NCBI GenBank assembly: GCA_964019165.1
Contig: OZ025277.1
Span: forward strand, 12,469,534 to 12,533,533
DNA from: Mastigias papua
Lineage: Eukaryota; Cnidaria; Scyphozoa; Rhizostomeae; Mastigiidae
DNA length: 64,000 nt
Direction: 5' to 3'
Shown one piece after another: positions 25,701 through 36,700 of this stretch (the stretch's first letter is position 1; every line of letters starts with the position of its first letter). Under the pieces are notes generated by a model. It saw nothing but the letters and a program-made list of their open reading frames with translations. It was not told the DNA's origin and made no database searches. A program made the position numbers and the translations under genes.

Positions 25701-28525
25701 ACATCTATCATTATGGGACTTGTAAAAAGATCCATCAGCTTGTAGGAAGAAAGTATACAAATATCTAAGAAATTTCAGGCCACTTCAGAAGGACTTTAGC
25801 AGGTGCACAACTAATTGTGCACCTCATGGTGAAATTTTGCATTAAGGTGTGTGATACCTGTCCACCATTTACTTCAAGGTATATCTGGCTGTTTTCAAGA
25901 GGGAAGTGCATGATGGAAAGTGCACCTCATCAAGAATGACGAAAAGTGCACCTCAATACATCAAGGTGTATACTGAGGTACACATGTGGTCACTCATCTT
26001 AAACAGAGAGGCCCGAAGTTTCATGATTAATGTCATGCAGCTCTGATGTTAGTAACAGGCCTCTCCACAAGGATTTTAGCAGATGCATGACCAATAGCAC
26101 ACTTTGTGGCAGAATTTCACACAGAGGCATACAATTTGTGTTCACCATTCATTGTTACAGTGTGCTCTAGCAAATTTTTAAGAATAAAGGATGTGATGAA
26201 ATCCACACCTCATCATATTGAGGCATGTGCTGAGGTGTATGGGCATGGGACTGTTTGCCTCAACCATAGAGGCCTGAGTGGAATAACAAACCAACAATTT
26301 AACTACAAGAACATACTGTAGCCTTTTCTGTATTTTCCTCTTTTCTCTTAGCTCTTCCATTTTCTGTCTCAGCTAGGATAAGAATTGAATGATTAAATAA
26401 TGTAAATGAAATGAACATACTTAAGAGAAAACTTAAAATATATGAAATATGATAGAACCAGATGTTAAGGTGTAAAAATTTGGAGGATATAGATGCAATA
26501 ATTCTCAAATAACTCCATTATAAATAATATGAATGAAAATCCATCAGCACAATTCCCTGGGTATAGCTTATTGCAACAAACCATACTTACTGAATCTGAC
26601 TTCTTGATACTTGCAATATTTTGTGCTGGGGTGTGTACATCAGGCCTGTCTGCATAAGAGACATCTTCCTTATCTAAATAAAAGATGTGTTATGTGTCAA
26701 TTAACACCTCCCATATGGATCACTTTTTTGTGCTTGGTAAATTTGCACAAATGAGTCACTAGCATCATTGTAGGATGAAACAAATTGTCAAAAATAGACA
26801 AGTTTAATGTCCTTGTTAAAAGAGAACTCAAGAAAATATATCACTAGTTTCTCTTTATGAAAAAACAAAGATAGCAAAAATTTCCTGTGGGCAATAACTC
26901 AACACTATAACTTTGTGAGCTAAAATACCTTTTTTCTCTCCATCAACTTCTAGTGGTTTAAGTCCAAGTTTTATTCTTAGTTTGCTAGAAAAGATTACAT
27001 GGCATACCTGTCATTAAAACTGCAAGGAAAGAATGGCTAACTCTTAATGTATGTATTCAGAAACATAATGGCATTGTCAAAAGACAGACTAGAGATATGA
27101 ACATGATTCTGGTATGGTTTAGCACCTAGTCATGGTGTGTAGAAAGTGGGGAAGTTTGTTAGTGCTAGAAAATGCCAATTCTAACTGTATATAATATGTT
27201 ATAGAGAGAATACATATATGCATATGAAATATATTTTATGTTCACATTAGCTATGAGGACAAAATGACTTTGAAGCAAATTGAGAACATCAATAAATATT
27301 TCTAATTGAACAGAGGTGGTTTGTGTAGTATAATGCCTTGCTATATGATGATATGGAACTATAAGACATGGATAATAAGGACTTTCATAATGAATAAGCT
27401 TTTATAATTATCATGCTTCCCAATTTAGGTTTACCATTACACATCACAATATTGAACCCTACTTTGTCTCCTCAATGCTTAGGGAAACATCTCCACCTGA
27501 CTTTCTTTGGCTGCTTCCTACAACATAATACAATATTCTGTCAGCCATACATAAAAGATGATAGCCTTTTGAACAAGCAGAACAACTGGAATAAAAGTTA
27601 TATAAGACTCAATATATATAATGTAGACTTACATTAATTATATAAGTGGTGACATAACAATGCTTAGGCAGGATAAACAACTCACTAATTGATGGTGTGC
27701 TACAAATATCTACCATTCAATATTGCATTTCTATTATAGAGCAGAACTTGGCACAGTTTTGAATGGCACAGGCACGGAGTGTCCAGAACTAAAACCCACA
27801 GGCTAAGCACATCTCTCAGATAATTTTCTGAAATGTCAACACTAAATCAGAGTTTGGACAATCACAAGTTTCCCCTGAAGAGAAGCAACTCAAAAAATTC
27901 ATGATCCACATTGGCTCAGCATGCATTTGTTAATGAACATTTAGTCTTAAATCTGAACAAAAATAGAATGACAACCACCATGATGGTCAACCACTACTTT
28001 GAAGTTGTATATATCTTAGCCATCAAGCTTTTACCTTAACTATCTGCCAAACTTCAGTGCAAAGCACATGTGCAGAAGAGACATGATGTATCATTGTTCC
28101 CACTGGGGAGGATTTCTTTAGCTCATAGAAACACATACACTTTAAGCTATAGACTGTTTTATTTCAAATATAGTAATGCAAAGTGTGCTCATGAGTTAAT
28201 ATGCTGCATGTAGTTTATGCCCTACTTCAATGCTAACTGTATCTTGTATGGGGCCTCACTTAGAAAACTGTATATTGTGTATAAATAGAGTTGGTGTATT
28301 GTTTTGGTGCCCACTTGGGAGTTGCGTGTTGTGTCAGACAGTGTCTGCAACTAGGGTTTGCTTTGTTCTTGCTTGTTCTTGCCACTAACAGTGTGCTTTC
28401 GAGACATTTTGTGGTGCATTCTCGGAGAGAATGAATATTTTACAATACATTAAGTTGGTTAGAAGACTTGCGTTTGAAAAAACAGATTTAGACAAACTAG
28501 AACTTATATTAAAATCAATCATAAC

Positions 28526-28606
<81 letters not shown>

Positions 28607-28624
28607 TATATATAAATAAATATA

Positions 28625-28715
<91 letters not shown>

Positions 28716-29122
28716 ATATACATATATATATTGGATAAGTCTGGCATAGACTGTAAATTTACTTCTGTTTACAGAATAGGTATACCTTCTGTGCTGTCCT
28801 CCTCATCACGGTTTTCCCTTCTCAACAACGATTCGTGTTCCTTTCTTCTTCTTTTCTCCATAGATAGTCGTTGTCTTTCAACTTCGTCTTGGTAGTCTCG
28901 ATCTCTTTTTCTATCATCTTGATCCTTGAAGTCTTCGATTCTTTTAGATTCCTTTCTTCTATATTCATTATCTGCATCTTTCCCTTCTCGTCGTACGGGG
29001 CTCCGACTACGTTTTCTCTCCCGTCTTTCGTCATATCGATCGTCACTCTCTCTGCTTCCCGATCTTGACCGCTCTTTTCGCTTTTTTCTATGCTTCTCCT
29101 TGTGCTTTTTTGAGCTACCCAT
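9819..29122 (-). CDS. SART1: SART1/Snu66 homologue, U4/U6.U5 tri-snRNP protein (31 exons, 788 aa)
   Basis: SART1 (yeast Snu66) is a nuclear tri-snRNP protein needed to form the catalytic spliceosome. Exons, 5' to 3' on the minus strand: 29122-28786, 27517-27463, 26984-26929, 26673-26591, 26372-26317, 25484-25376, 24708-24610, 23300-23250, 23224-23188, 22592-22531, 22215-22138, 21539-21467, 21069-21023, 20228-20202, 19866-19807, 19106-19050, 18284-18235, 17960-17900, 17787-17742, 17422-17283, 16986-16920, 16649-16584, 16201-16173, 15953-15864, 15062-14984, 14474-14384, 13222-13196, 12260-12243, 11356-11260, 10146-10057, 9947-9819. Every junction is GT-AG with matching phase, and the sum is 2367 nt, an open frame ending in TAA. 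Length is close to human SART1 (800 aa). Diagnostic matches are MGSSKKH at the start, [37 protein letters not shown] and QTPYVVLSG near the end. The start at 29122 is chosen over an in-frame ATG five codons upstream because MGSSKKH is the conserved start. Least certain: the junction between exons 8 and 9. Confidence 0.93.
11085..11205. repeat. Inverted repeat (foldback) in SART1 intron
   Basis: Arms of about 48 bp (11085-11133 and 11158-11205) pair at roughly four positions in five around a 24-nt spacer. Shared blocks are CTGAAAGCA, ATTTTTCGTCC and TCATCAGAG. A half-copy lies at 8177-8260, so it is a mobile or once-mobile repeat. Confidence 0.6.
11465..11700. repeat. Dispersed repeat, copy 1 of pair (SINE-like)
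   Basis: It matches 18660-18870 in order: ACTTATC-rich start, GTTGGCATAGTGAGGTAG, then GGCACCCATCTGCTGCTGGG with GTGGACAGTGAGTGAGCA, and a tail with phrases like TCTAACC...CCACTCGCC. The middle resembles a CCCATTT...GGGTGGA motif common in repeats of marine invertebrate genomes, which I recall only in general terms. It lies in the intron before SART1 exon 29. Confidence 0.5.
12243..12260 (-). CDS. SART1: SART1 exon 28, 18-nt microexon
   Basis: It encodes the GYDRDR stretch, about residues 678-684. It is flanked by CAG upstream and GTATGT downstream, enters at phase 2 and leaves at phase 2, so it could be skipped without a frame change. With the neighbouring 27-nt exon 27 (13222-13196) it builds an Arg/Asp-rich linker that aligns with SRREEYRG of human SART1, just before the conserved FKEKxSYKP segment. 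Confidence 0.8.
12558..12654. repeat. Short element with TTACGTCATC inverted ends
   Basis: The left end TTACGTCATC and right end GATGACGTAA are exact reverse complements about 75 bp apart. The G-rich interior (GATGGGGAGGGGG and GGTGGGAGGTGG) is not self-complementary. Possible solo MITE; no target duplication was recognised. Confidence 0.4.
12721..12794. repeat. 74-bp foldback in SART1 intron
   Basis: The left arm starts TAAATCCCAAAGGATATGGA and the right arm ends as its near reverse complement (TCCATGTCCTTTGGGATTTA), with only a few bases between arms. Most of the sequence pairs with itself. Probably a small MITE remnant. Confidence 0.6.
13323..14146. mobile_element. Non-autonomous Tc1/mariner-pogo-like element, 824 bp
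   Basis: The ends are inverted repeats: left CGGTCAAACCCCGTTATAAC, right (reverse complement) CAGCTAAACCCCGTTATAAC, each followed by GCC. TA dinucleotides flank both sides (13321-13322 and 14147-14148), as expected for Tc1/mariner/pogo insertions. No transposase frame survives inside. The interior contains a 13-bp tandem repeat, CAGCAATATTTTT, at about 13941-13992. It lies in the intron between SART1 exons 26 and 27. Confidence 0.7.
15250..15355 (+). repeat. tRNA-related SINE-like module
   Basis: It contains TAGCTAAGTAGG, which fits the pol III A-box pattern TRGYNNARNNGG, followed about 45 nt later by GAGCTCGAATCTC, a degenerate B box. The 3' part resembles modules at 50898-51033. It lacks a clean cloverleaf, so I read it as a tRNA-derived retroelement rather than a tRNA gene. 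Confidence 0.45.
16678..16745. repeat. (GATT)n microsatellite
   Basis: Tandem TTGA/GATT units run with few interruptions, then degrade into CTGG units. It lies in the intron between SART1 exons 21 and 22. Confidence 0.9.
18660..18870. repeat. Dispersed repeat, copy 2 of pair (SINE-like)
   Basis: See 11465-11700. Shared landmarks are ACTTATCTCGGGTCGTT, GTGAGATAGAGTGG, GGTACCCATTTGGTGCTGGG, GTGGACGAGTGGATGAGCA and GTCTAACCGCC. It lies in the intron between SART1 exons 16 and 17. Confidence 0.5.
19050..19106 (-). CDS. SART1: SART1 exon 16 with PKKKRKV-type nuclear localisation motif
   Basis: The exon encodes residues 411-429. Residues 416-422 read PKKKRKV, the textbook monopartite importin-alpha ligand. 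Human SART1 has the looser basic stretch FKKTKRRVKKIRKKE at this place, so a basic patch is a family trait while the exact match is particular to this copy. Nuclear import by this motif is inferred. Confidence 0.85.
20757..20992. repeat. Dispersed repeat, copy 1
   Basis: It is collinear with 24042-24262. Both begin TATCRGCAAATTGTGT and end ACTGTAGGAA(C/T)AGGCC, with GCCGACATA- and TCTAGG-type blocks between. Both copies lie in SART1 introns. Class unknown. Confidence 0.5.
23188..23300 (-). CDS. SART1: SART1 exons 8-9 and the 25-nt interval between them
   Basis: Exon 8 (23300-23250) encodes the segment with TGLDFHV, aligning to GLTVEH of human SART1. Exon 9 (23224-23188) encodes [13 protein letters not shown], aligning to EGETMILTLKDKG. 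Only 25 nt (23249-23225) separate them: it begins GTAATT and ends in a T-rich tract plus CTGTTAG. Read as coding, it changes frame by one base. About eight residues (AIDSFRE-like) of the human protein have no counterpart. Alternatives are a donor at GTACAAAAG inside exon 8 (59-nt intron, also in frame), or an assembly error. Confidence 0.6.
24042..24262. repeat. Dispersed repeat, copy 2
   Basis: Partner of 20757-20992, in the same orientation and with the same start and end blocks; the middle has diverged. Confidence 0.5.
25777..26300. repeat. Diverged tandem duplication in SART1 intron 5
   Basis: Two units of roughly 280 bp in direct order (about 25777-26058 and 26059-26300). Each starts GGCC..CTYC..AAGGA.TTTAGCAG.TGCA, then a (T/A)GCACACCT-type block, then CACCATT(T/C)A.T and a block with AGGTGTAT and AGAGGCC. 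The second unit ends close to the exon 5 donor. Confidence 0.6.
26929..27517 (-). CDS. SART1: SART1 exons 2-3, Hub1-interacting (HIND) element
   Basis: Exons 27517-27463 and 26984-26929. Together they encode about residues 113-149. The core at 126-143 reads [18 protein letters not shown], almost identical to human SART1 in this stretch. This is the HIND motif known from Snu66/SART1, which binds the ubiquitin-like protein Hub1/UBL5. The intron splits the conserved Asn codon (AA|C), so the motif is complete only if exon 2 is included. Exon 2 is 55 nt and easy to miss. Confidence 0.88.
28529..28731. repeat. (TA)n microsatellite in SART1 intron 1
   Basis: About 200 bp of interrupted TA dinucleotides, beginning roughly 55 nt from the exon 1 donor site. 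Assembly length is likely uncertain. Confidence 0.95.
28786..29122 (-). CDS. SART1: SART1 exon 1, Arg/Lys/Ser/Asp-rich N-terminus
   Basis: Residues 1-112 are almost wholly charged: Lys/Arg runs, RSRS and SRSP dipeptide stretches, then a long K/R/D/E region expected to be disordered or helical. This matches the RS-like N-terminus of the family. The donor after GAAG at 28786 is used (phase 1). A second GT, 13 nt further into the intron, would also stay open but gives a poorer join, because it would drop the conserved SIEET of the next exon. Confidence 0.9.
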
Positions 29123-30400
29123 GTCTACCTTGATCAATAAGGGTTACAAGAGCAATTGCGTCTCTTTCTGAGCGATTTCCCCTGTTTTCACCCTAGTCCT
29201 TACAATTTGTGACTTAGGCCGTTTTGTCTGAATACGAGGCCTTCGTTTCAGAACAAGCTTCTGCGCATGCCTTCATCTGGAAGAAGCTGACCCGCAACAG
29301 TAAACACAGGGCTTATTGGCTAAGCACATAAAACATACTATAGAGGACATTTCTAAATCCATGGAGGAAAACGTGTTTCCAAAACTGTGATAGATGACAC
29401 AAGAAGTTCTAAAGGTCCTTAACTCCTTCCTTGTAGGCCTAAAATTGTCTTGAATGTCGTATAGTTTCATTCATAAAACGGAAGAAAACGGTAGGCTAGA
29501 ATCTCAAAACGTGAGGAAAATGGGATGTATACTTATTAAATCTACTTTTACTTCATGACTCTAGTATAAGACGCACTCTTCACTGCATTTTATTGAGTTT
29601 TATTAAATGTGAATTTAAACAACTATAATCTTACTAACATGCAAAGATATTTTACTTTTAATGAAGCGAGCAACCAAAATGTTTTACATTATTAACATTT
29701 CACTCAACAGCTGCTTTCTTGCACTTCATAAGCAGCTATTTTGACGACTTCAATTTGCGGTACTCCATAAGCTTTTCCTTGCCTAGCTTTCCCTGCACCA
29801 ATCATCCTGGTCTCAAGGCAGTCGACATTTTTGAGACAAAGCTGGATAAAATATGCTTTGACTGATGGGCTATCAGTCAAAGCATATTTTGTCCAGCTTT
29901 GTCTAAAAAATATTCATGTTAAAGCTAAAATTCATTAACAATTATTATACATTCCAATGTGTGGTGTGTTAAAAAATAAACAATTTTTCCTGTAACAGGA
30001 CGAGGAAACATCAAAAGTTGTCTTTCAAAGTGCATACAGTTGTCCAATAACGCCTTTACCTACAAAGCATTAAAAAGCGGATGATTTATGATCAAAAACG
30101 GGAGAACAGTAGAGTTTCTCAAAAACCGGGAGTCTCCTAGCAAAAACGGGAGACTTGAAATATATTCATTATGTTTTCCTCTTGTTTTATTTCGTCGTAT
30201 TGAAATATGGACTTTCGGATTTCCTCTGCGAAGGAAGGTGCTTAACAATAGACTGTTACCAAAATGCATTGTGGGCTCGATACGGGACCTTTTCAGTGTT
30301 CACGCGTGCTCTAGTGTTCTCGAAAATTGACTTGTGTGAAGGGTTGACCAAAGAGAAGCGAATTGTTGAAAACAAAAAAAGTTATACAAAATTTGCAGAG
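29123..30400. promoter_or_regulatory. Divergent intergenic region between SART1 and hnRNP U-like start codons
   Basis: The two start codons face away from each other 1278 nt apart, so this stretch must hold both 5' UTRs and both promoters, or one bidirectional promoter. No TATA box or defined motif could be assigned with confidence. The region contains the hairpin at 29828-29910. Three copies of a short AAAACGGGAG/ACCGGGAG phrase lie at about 30090-30150. Assignment as promoter is by position only. Confidence 0.5.
29828..29910. repeat. Near-perfect hairpin between divergent genes
   Basis: Arms 29834-29866 and 29872-29904 are reverse complements over 33 positions with a single difference, which would be a U-G pair in RNA. 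The loop is GGGCT. After one mismatch the stem continues five more A-T pairs on each side. It could be a very young foldback element or a small-RNA precursor-like hairpin. Confidence 0.85.
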
Positions 30401-30791
30401 ATGAGCGACTTAACTACTGCAGGAATAAAAAAACTCAAAGTTGCAGAGCTTAAAACAGAACTCTCAAAGAGAGGTCTGTCCACTAAAGGTAGAAAAGATG
30501 ACCTAACAAGTAGGCTTTTAGATGCTTTAGAGGGCCTAGATAGGACTGTTGCAGAAGAGGAGGATGCAGTTGATGATACCGAGCAGAGCGAGGCAAATGA
30601 CTCTCAAGTGGATGATGAGCAGCCATCTCAAGATGTGAACGGAGCAGAAGAAGTTAAACCTGCTGAGGTGCCATTGCCTGATGGTGATGAAGAGATGGCA
30701 GAGCCTGAACAGGGTGAGACAGAAGATGGCGCCCAGCCTCCAACTGAAACCGCGGAAGTTGTAGAGGCGGAGATGCAGGAGCCCGGAGAAG
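30401..30791 (+). CDS. HNRNPU-like: hnRNP U-like exon 1: SAP domain and acidic linker
   Basis: The SAP core has the IKKLKVAELKTELSKRGLST pattern followed by GRKDDLTSRL, the helix-turn-helix fold that binds AT-rich scaffold DNA in hnRNP U. After residue 45 the sequence becomes Asp/Glu/Gln-rich. The donor is AAG|GTGAGT, followed by a 4-kb intron. Confidence 0.92.
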
Positions 30792-33700
30792 GTGAGTTAT
30801 GAGATCTTAGCAAATTCAAAAATAAAACCGAATGAAATGGTAAAACCAAATGTCTCTGAAGCTCCGGAGGCCTAGTGGGAGGGGGTTCCTTTCTTTTAAG
30901 GCAGTGATGAAGAAGCTCTGGCTAATGTGTAAGGTACACTTAAGAAAAGATTGCTTTCCAATATGGTTTATCATATTGACAGCTGATCTATTTAAGGATA
31001 TCTTGTTCACATAGAAACCAGGTAGCAGACTGTTCCTGTTAATCAAGATATGTTAATTTTGTGTAGTTTTCTAGCGGGTGTTTAGAGGAAACTGTGCATG
31101 GGGTGATCTAAATAGATATATCCACCTTACCCATACTTTTTGATGGTACCACCTTTACCTGTCAGACAGTGATTGTGAAGCCTGTCAGCTGGTTTGATTG
31201 TAAATAGGCCTGTGAAACATTCCTGTTTATCTCTTGTTTGTTTTATGGCTTGATTTGTAGATTCATTTCAGCTTACAAAACAGTGGAATGTGAGTACTTA
31301 TAGTTAAACTTTGTATTCTTTCCACTAGTAGATGCCCTTTAAGCAAGTTAATTAAGTAAATTAAGTCCTTACCCCCAAGCTATACTTCTTGACTGTGTAC
31401 AAATTTTGGGACTTGTCACAATTTTGACATGATGCAGCTGTATTTTGCTATTTGACTGCTAGATTGGCAGGAAGGGCTGATTCATTTGAGCATATCAAAT
31501 TTGTGGAGAGTAAGCATAGCTTGTAGGCAATTGTCCAAGAGTTGGAAAGAGCATCTCTCAATCTTACATGTTCTTTCTGGTTATTTGTATTTTACTCAAT
31601 GTCAAAGTAGAGGGACATCCATGTTCTTTGTGATAATGGATCAGTATTCTGTGTAATTTGATGATAACTGCTTTTGAGTTGGATCTTCAGACTTAGAACA
31701 ATGGCACCAGATATAGCTTTGCTCCTTCATTGTACGATTGCCATGTTGACACATCCGATTATGTTGACTATTCCAAATTATTAAAGTTGATGACACATTC
31801 AGGCTACAACAGAATCAGGTTGCATCAATACATTATAACTCGTACCTGAGTCATCCTCATTTGGAACAAGAAAAGCTTAAGGGGTGCATTACTTGGGTGA
31901 CATGAGCACAGCAAGCAGTACGTTGTTGAATTACCATCTCTATAATGTGTTGTGATGTCACCTATATATGGACTCTATTGGAGAAGATGTGGTGTTTCAA
32001 ATTCAAGGTTAATGTTACAAGATGGTATTAGTGCAATGCTAGCCAACAGAGATGCCATGTAAATGGGGTTTGTAATGATGACACTGTTTTAATGCTTCAT
32101 GTGGATTTCGCACAGATGGGACAAATCTGTGCCCATGAATATGCCTAGTTCACATGGGAGAAAGCAGTACCTGGCTTAGAATATACCTTGCAAACCATAT
32201 TTGCCATTTAATACGACATTTGGCTCGCACTTGAAGTACACTGACAGAGTATTGTACCATTTCTTATAAGCCCTCTGCATTATAATTGTAAATGGAGTTT
32301 GCTTAAGATATGGAAATGGTTAACTGCTCCAATAGTGCTGGTTTTGTCAACAGACATGAGAAGTATGAAGGATTTGCTGCTGTGTACTTTTAATTGGGTG
32401 CCAAGAATGGAAGTTCATTAGTGAAGTTATCATGGTGTCGTTTGTAGATGACTGCAATGTGTTTATTCAAATACTTTTAATGTGTAGTTACTCAGTAGTG
32501 TCATTAAATATTAGTTGATTATGGTGATAATTTGGCAAAATACAGAGTGATGCAGAATACAGTAATGTAAACTTTAGTATTTCATCAACCAAGACAGATT
32601 GCCAGGAACCTGAGGTAAAGCACAGTAAAGAGAATAATTTGTGGAACAAGCATGTTTATTCAGTTAAGCCAAAATCATGAAGTGGAAAACTAAATTCAAC
32701 AGATAGTAGAAAGCAGTTTGCAGAATGTAACAAAGGGACTACAATCATTACAACAGCAGGCAGCTATGTAAATACTAGCTAAGCGGTTTATTGTTGCAAA
32801 TTTGAGGATGCCTTGACACTGAACTGAAATGATGGATTGGTGTTGTATGATGTACTTACCCAGCTTCAGGGATGTCTCAGATTTCTGGTCAGAATATTGA
32901 CGGCTATTGCTAATTCATGAAAAGCATGAACTCAGCCCAGAATGGACACATATGATTAATACTTTTGAAGTTTTTAGCTGCAGTTGTCACTTCCACATAC
33001 ACATCACAAAGAAATTGGTCAGAAACATGTGTTGCTTTTTTCAGGAGTTGTGCATGGAGTGTGTTTGAATGAAGTAGCATTGCAGAAAGTCACTTGCGAG
33101 CACAGTTTTAACGAGAATCAACTAATTTAAATGTTTACTCATAAGCTTAGAATGTCCATTAGAATAGATCTAAAGATCCATAGATAGTGTTGCAAGTGGG
33201 TTGTAAAGGGGTGAAAATCCCTGCCCTTCTCTTTGGAAAAACATATTTGATTTATTGCAGGAAGCTATGTCTTATTGTCTTTGGATAGTCATTGGACTCA
33301 TGTGGGTGAGTATAAATCTCTCTCAGTTTGGCTTTGGATGGTTTGAAGGTGTTATTAGATCATAAACCTGATTCATGATTCATTTTTAGTTTGGGAGAGA
33401 TTTTTGCAATGTTCAATTTCTTGACGGCTATGATTGTATGGTGACTTGCCACATATGTATATATACCACTCTAAACAAATCAATCTGCCTTGTTTTGTCA
33501 GGTTTTGATTGTGAAACTACACATGATATTTAAAGGGGTTGATGATTGTCCAATTCATTATTGTAAATTGTTCCCTTTTGTTTTCTGTCAGTGTGACTCA
33601 GCAGAACTGTTATATTAATGCTTTAATTATTAAAGTTTCATCATGTATACCATATTTAGATTTGCTAGAAATGTCCTGACTTTGACAATTCAGCTAATAT

Positions 33701-36700
33701 TTGTATTGTCTTTGGAGAGGATTGCACTTGCTGTCATGTGGTAGAATTGCCCTGTATACCATTACAATGCAATCTATGTAGTTCGTTAGGAGTTCATAGA
33801 AATTGTGGAGCTATTCAAGCACATGTCATCGTCTTGTGCTTGTGTAAATGAAGTCATTACATAGCTCTGATGTATGGTAGAACAGACCAAGCCATTATAT
33901 GCCAGGAGCCCTTTGAGCATATCATTTGAATCTTGCATTGGAGGCAGACAGTCATTGAAATGATTGCCATAGAATAGAGTTGATGAGGACCTGGAGCTTG
34001 ATGTCGCATTGAAGAAAAGCCGTATTGATTGAAAGTGTAATCCTGCAAAGAACTGTAGCACTGTATCTTGTAGAACCATTGTAAATTGATAAATGTTAAA
34101 TGTTGATAAACAAATCTTTTGACAGGCTTTGATTCAGTTGTGGTGAAGATGCCATATCAGCCATATCATCTTTTACTAATGGTAATTCCAGAATTTTCCT
34201 TTCTGTATTAGCAGCTCTTGAAAGGGGCTTATGGGTTCATGCAGAACTATTGTAGAAGAATCGTGATTGAGCTTACAAAATATGAGAGGATGTCTTTCGT
34301 TTCTTGTGCTGCCTATAATTTATGATAATTATGATAATGTTGTGAAAATGAATCGCATGGAATTGTAATTTTATTGATATTTATACTGTAGATATTGTCA
34401 AATGGGTTTGAATGCGTTCTGCTCAACTTGTTCAATGGACCAGCAAACGGGAGCGTGTTTGATTCACAAGAGGTCGGAAGAAAGCCTGCCGCAGTCTTAC
34501 ATATGCCTCCAACATAAATGATCCCTCGGCCGAGAGGAACCTAAGAACATTATGCTATGAATTGGAGCCATAAAGTATTACATGATATTCTGCCCTTTCG
34601 TACTTGCATCTGCCCAGTTTGTGCTTGCTATAGATCTTAATACCATCCCCAGATAACGGCATTCTCTGTAGTAGTTGTTTCAGGCTATTATCAATTGCAG
34701 TGTTTTGCTCTATTTAGGATGCCTTTATTCAATGTTATTGTGATGGAGGTTGTTCACAGTAATTTCCTTATGTTAATTAAACTTTTAGGTGCACAACAAG
34801 CAGAAGTGGATGGGGAACAGCCAGTGGTGGAGAAATCTGATGAAAGCACAGAAGACAAACCAGAGAGTAAAGATCCTGAAGTGGATGAGGACAAATCTGA
34901 GGTTAAAGATGTAGAGGCCACTGGAGATGCATCAGAAGCCAAAGACACTGAAATGGCTGATAGTAAGTCAGAAGAGCAGCCGGAGGAGGCACAGGAGAAG
35001 TCAGAAGAAGAACTTGCTGCTGAGAAGGCTGCTAAGGAGGCAGAAATAGCAGCAAAGGCAGCTGAGGAAGCAGAGAGGAAAGCAAAGCAGGAACAGGAAG
35101 CTAAGGAGGCCAGAGAAAAAGAAGAAAAGAGAAAGAGGGAAGAAAAGCAAGCTGAAGAGGAGAAGATTGTTGTGTAAGTTAGGCTTTGTGGTGCACAATT
35201 TAATTATTTGCTCTTGAAATGTTAATAACAATAAGTGTTAGATGTGAAGAAATGACCATCTAAGTATTGATTGTATGAAAGAAGTGAAAGACTGCCGTGC
35301 TGTTTTGATGTTTATTGAGCTTTTAGTCATTGAAGAATTTAGACTACATAAGCAACTTGTGTATTTGTATCATCTTTCAGTAATGCACTGGTCTGCACTC
35401 AAATTGTGTATCTCAGATAGATTTAGAAATGCACACACTGCCCATCCTTATTATCTTACACACAAATCATATTCAATTTTAGTGCCCCAGAGATAGAGTT
35501 GGTTGTTGAAGATGGAGAACAGGAAGAGGAAGTGAGTTTTGAAGAAGGGAAAATTGTTTTGGACTCATGTAAGTAAGCTTTTTTGCTTGATGTATGATTT
35601 TAAGCTTTTTTGCAGTACTCATATCAAGGCAACTCAAAATCAATTCATTCTGGGCTCACAAGCAATTCATTCTGGGCTCACAAGCAGGTATTTGGCAACT
35701 TTAAATATAGGTGTGTTGCTTATGAAATTCAAGAATTATATTTTCTCAGCATTTTGAAATGGGCCCACTATTGTCTTAACTGCAACTATTCGGTTCTACC
35801 TATATGTTTGTTGGGATACTGGATTCATCTCTAGTACTCACTACTGTACATATACAGGCCTGACCATTTAATGCAGGCAATTGCCTGCGTGCACCTCCAT
35901 GTCATCCTTGATCACCCAAGGCAGGCAATGTGTGACCAGCCTAGTTGATTATTTGCTAGTGAAACTGCCCACTTTGGTTTTCAATTTGGTGATTTGACAA
36001 TCTTGACCATTGTTCAGAGGGCATAAGTCTGACTATAATTTGTGTCTGATGCAGAACTGAGATGATGCGGAGTTTTGTTCTAAAGTTGAAGACAGCATCC
36101 AGGAATTGGCCAGCACCCTGGTGATCATAAATTTTAATAAGTAGGTCAGAGTCTCTGTGGACAGTGAGCTCTGTCTTTATACATTCTAGGTGAAATTCAG
36201 TGAGATCTGATTCTGCTGATTTGATTGCTGTCTCAACTACTTGTGGCATGTAATTTTGTTATAAGCACACCTGTAATAGAATATATACCCCCACTTCCCC
36301 AAATGCTTAACTGCTTTCAACTGCTCATGAATGAATATTCAAAATGGTTACTTCTATTTCAAAGCAGCAGATTTTGAGAAATAGACTTATAGCAAGCTCT
36401 TAATCAGAACCAGAACCAATAATCTCTGCTCTGATTTATCTGATATTTGGTTTTGCCGAATTAAGGATTGATGTCCCTAGAACTGTAATTTGAATAAGAG
36501 ACCACCTAACTTTGGAAAAATTTGGATTTTTCTTGATTTTCCTGCATTGGCATACAGCAACCCTTCAACCACAATCAGATGGTGACATACTCCCAAGTTA
36601 CTAATAAACATCCCTTTGACCACCTCCAATTGTGCCATTGTTTTGTATTCACTGGTATTTTTTGTTTTAGACAATGCGGACATTCATTTTGTTCGCTCAT

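Noticed and set aside
28773..28785. Extension of SART1 exon 1 to a GTAAAC donor
   Set aside because: It keeps the frame if joined to exon 3 but skips SIEETN; the model with exon 2 restores the conserved motif. Kept only as a possible splice variant.
34695..34788. Upstream extension of hnRNP U-like exon 2 to an ATG
   Set aside because: It is intron sequence read through a TTTTAG acceptor; the exon joins in phase to the SAP exon.
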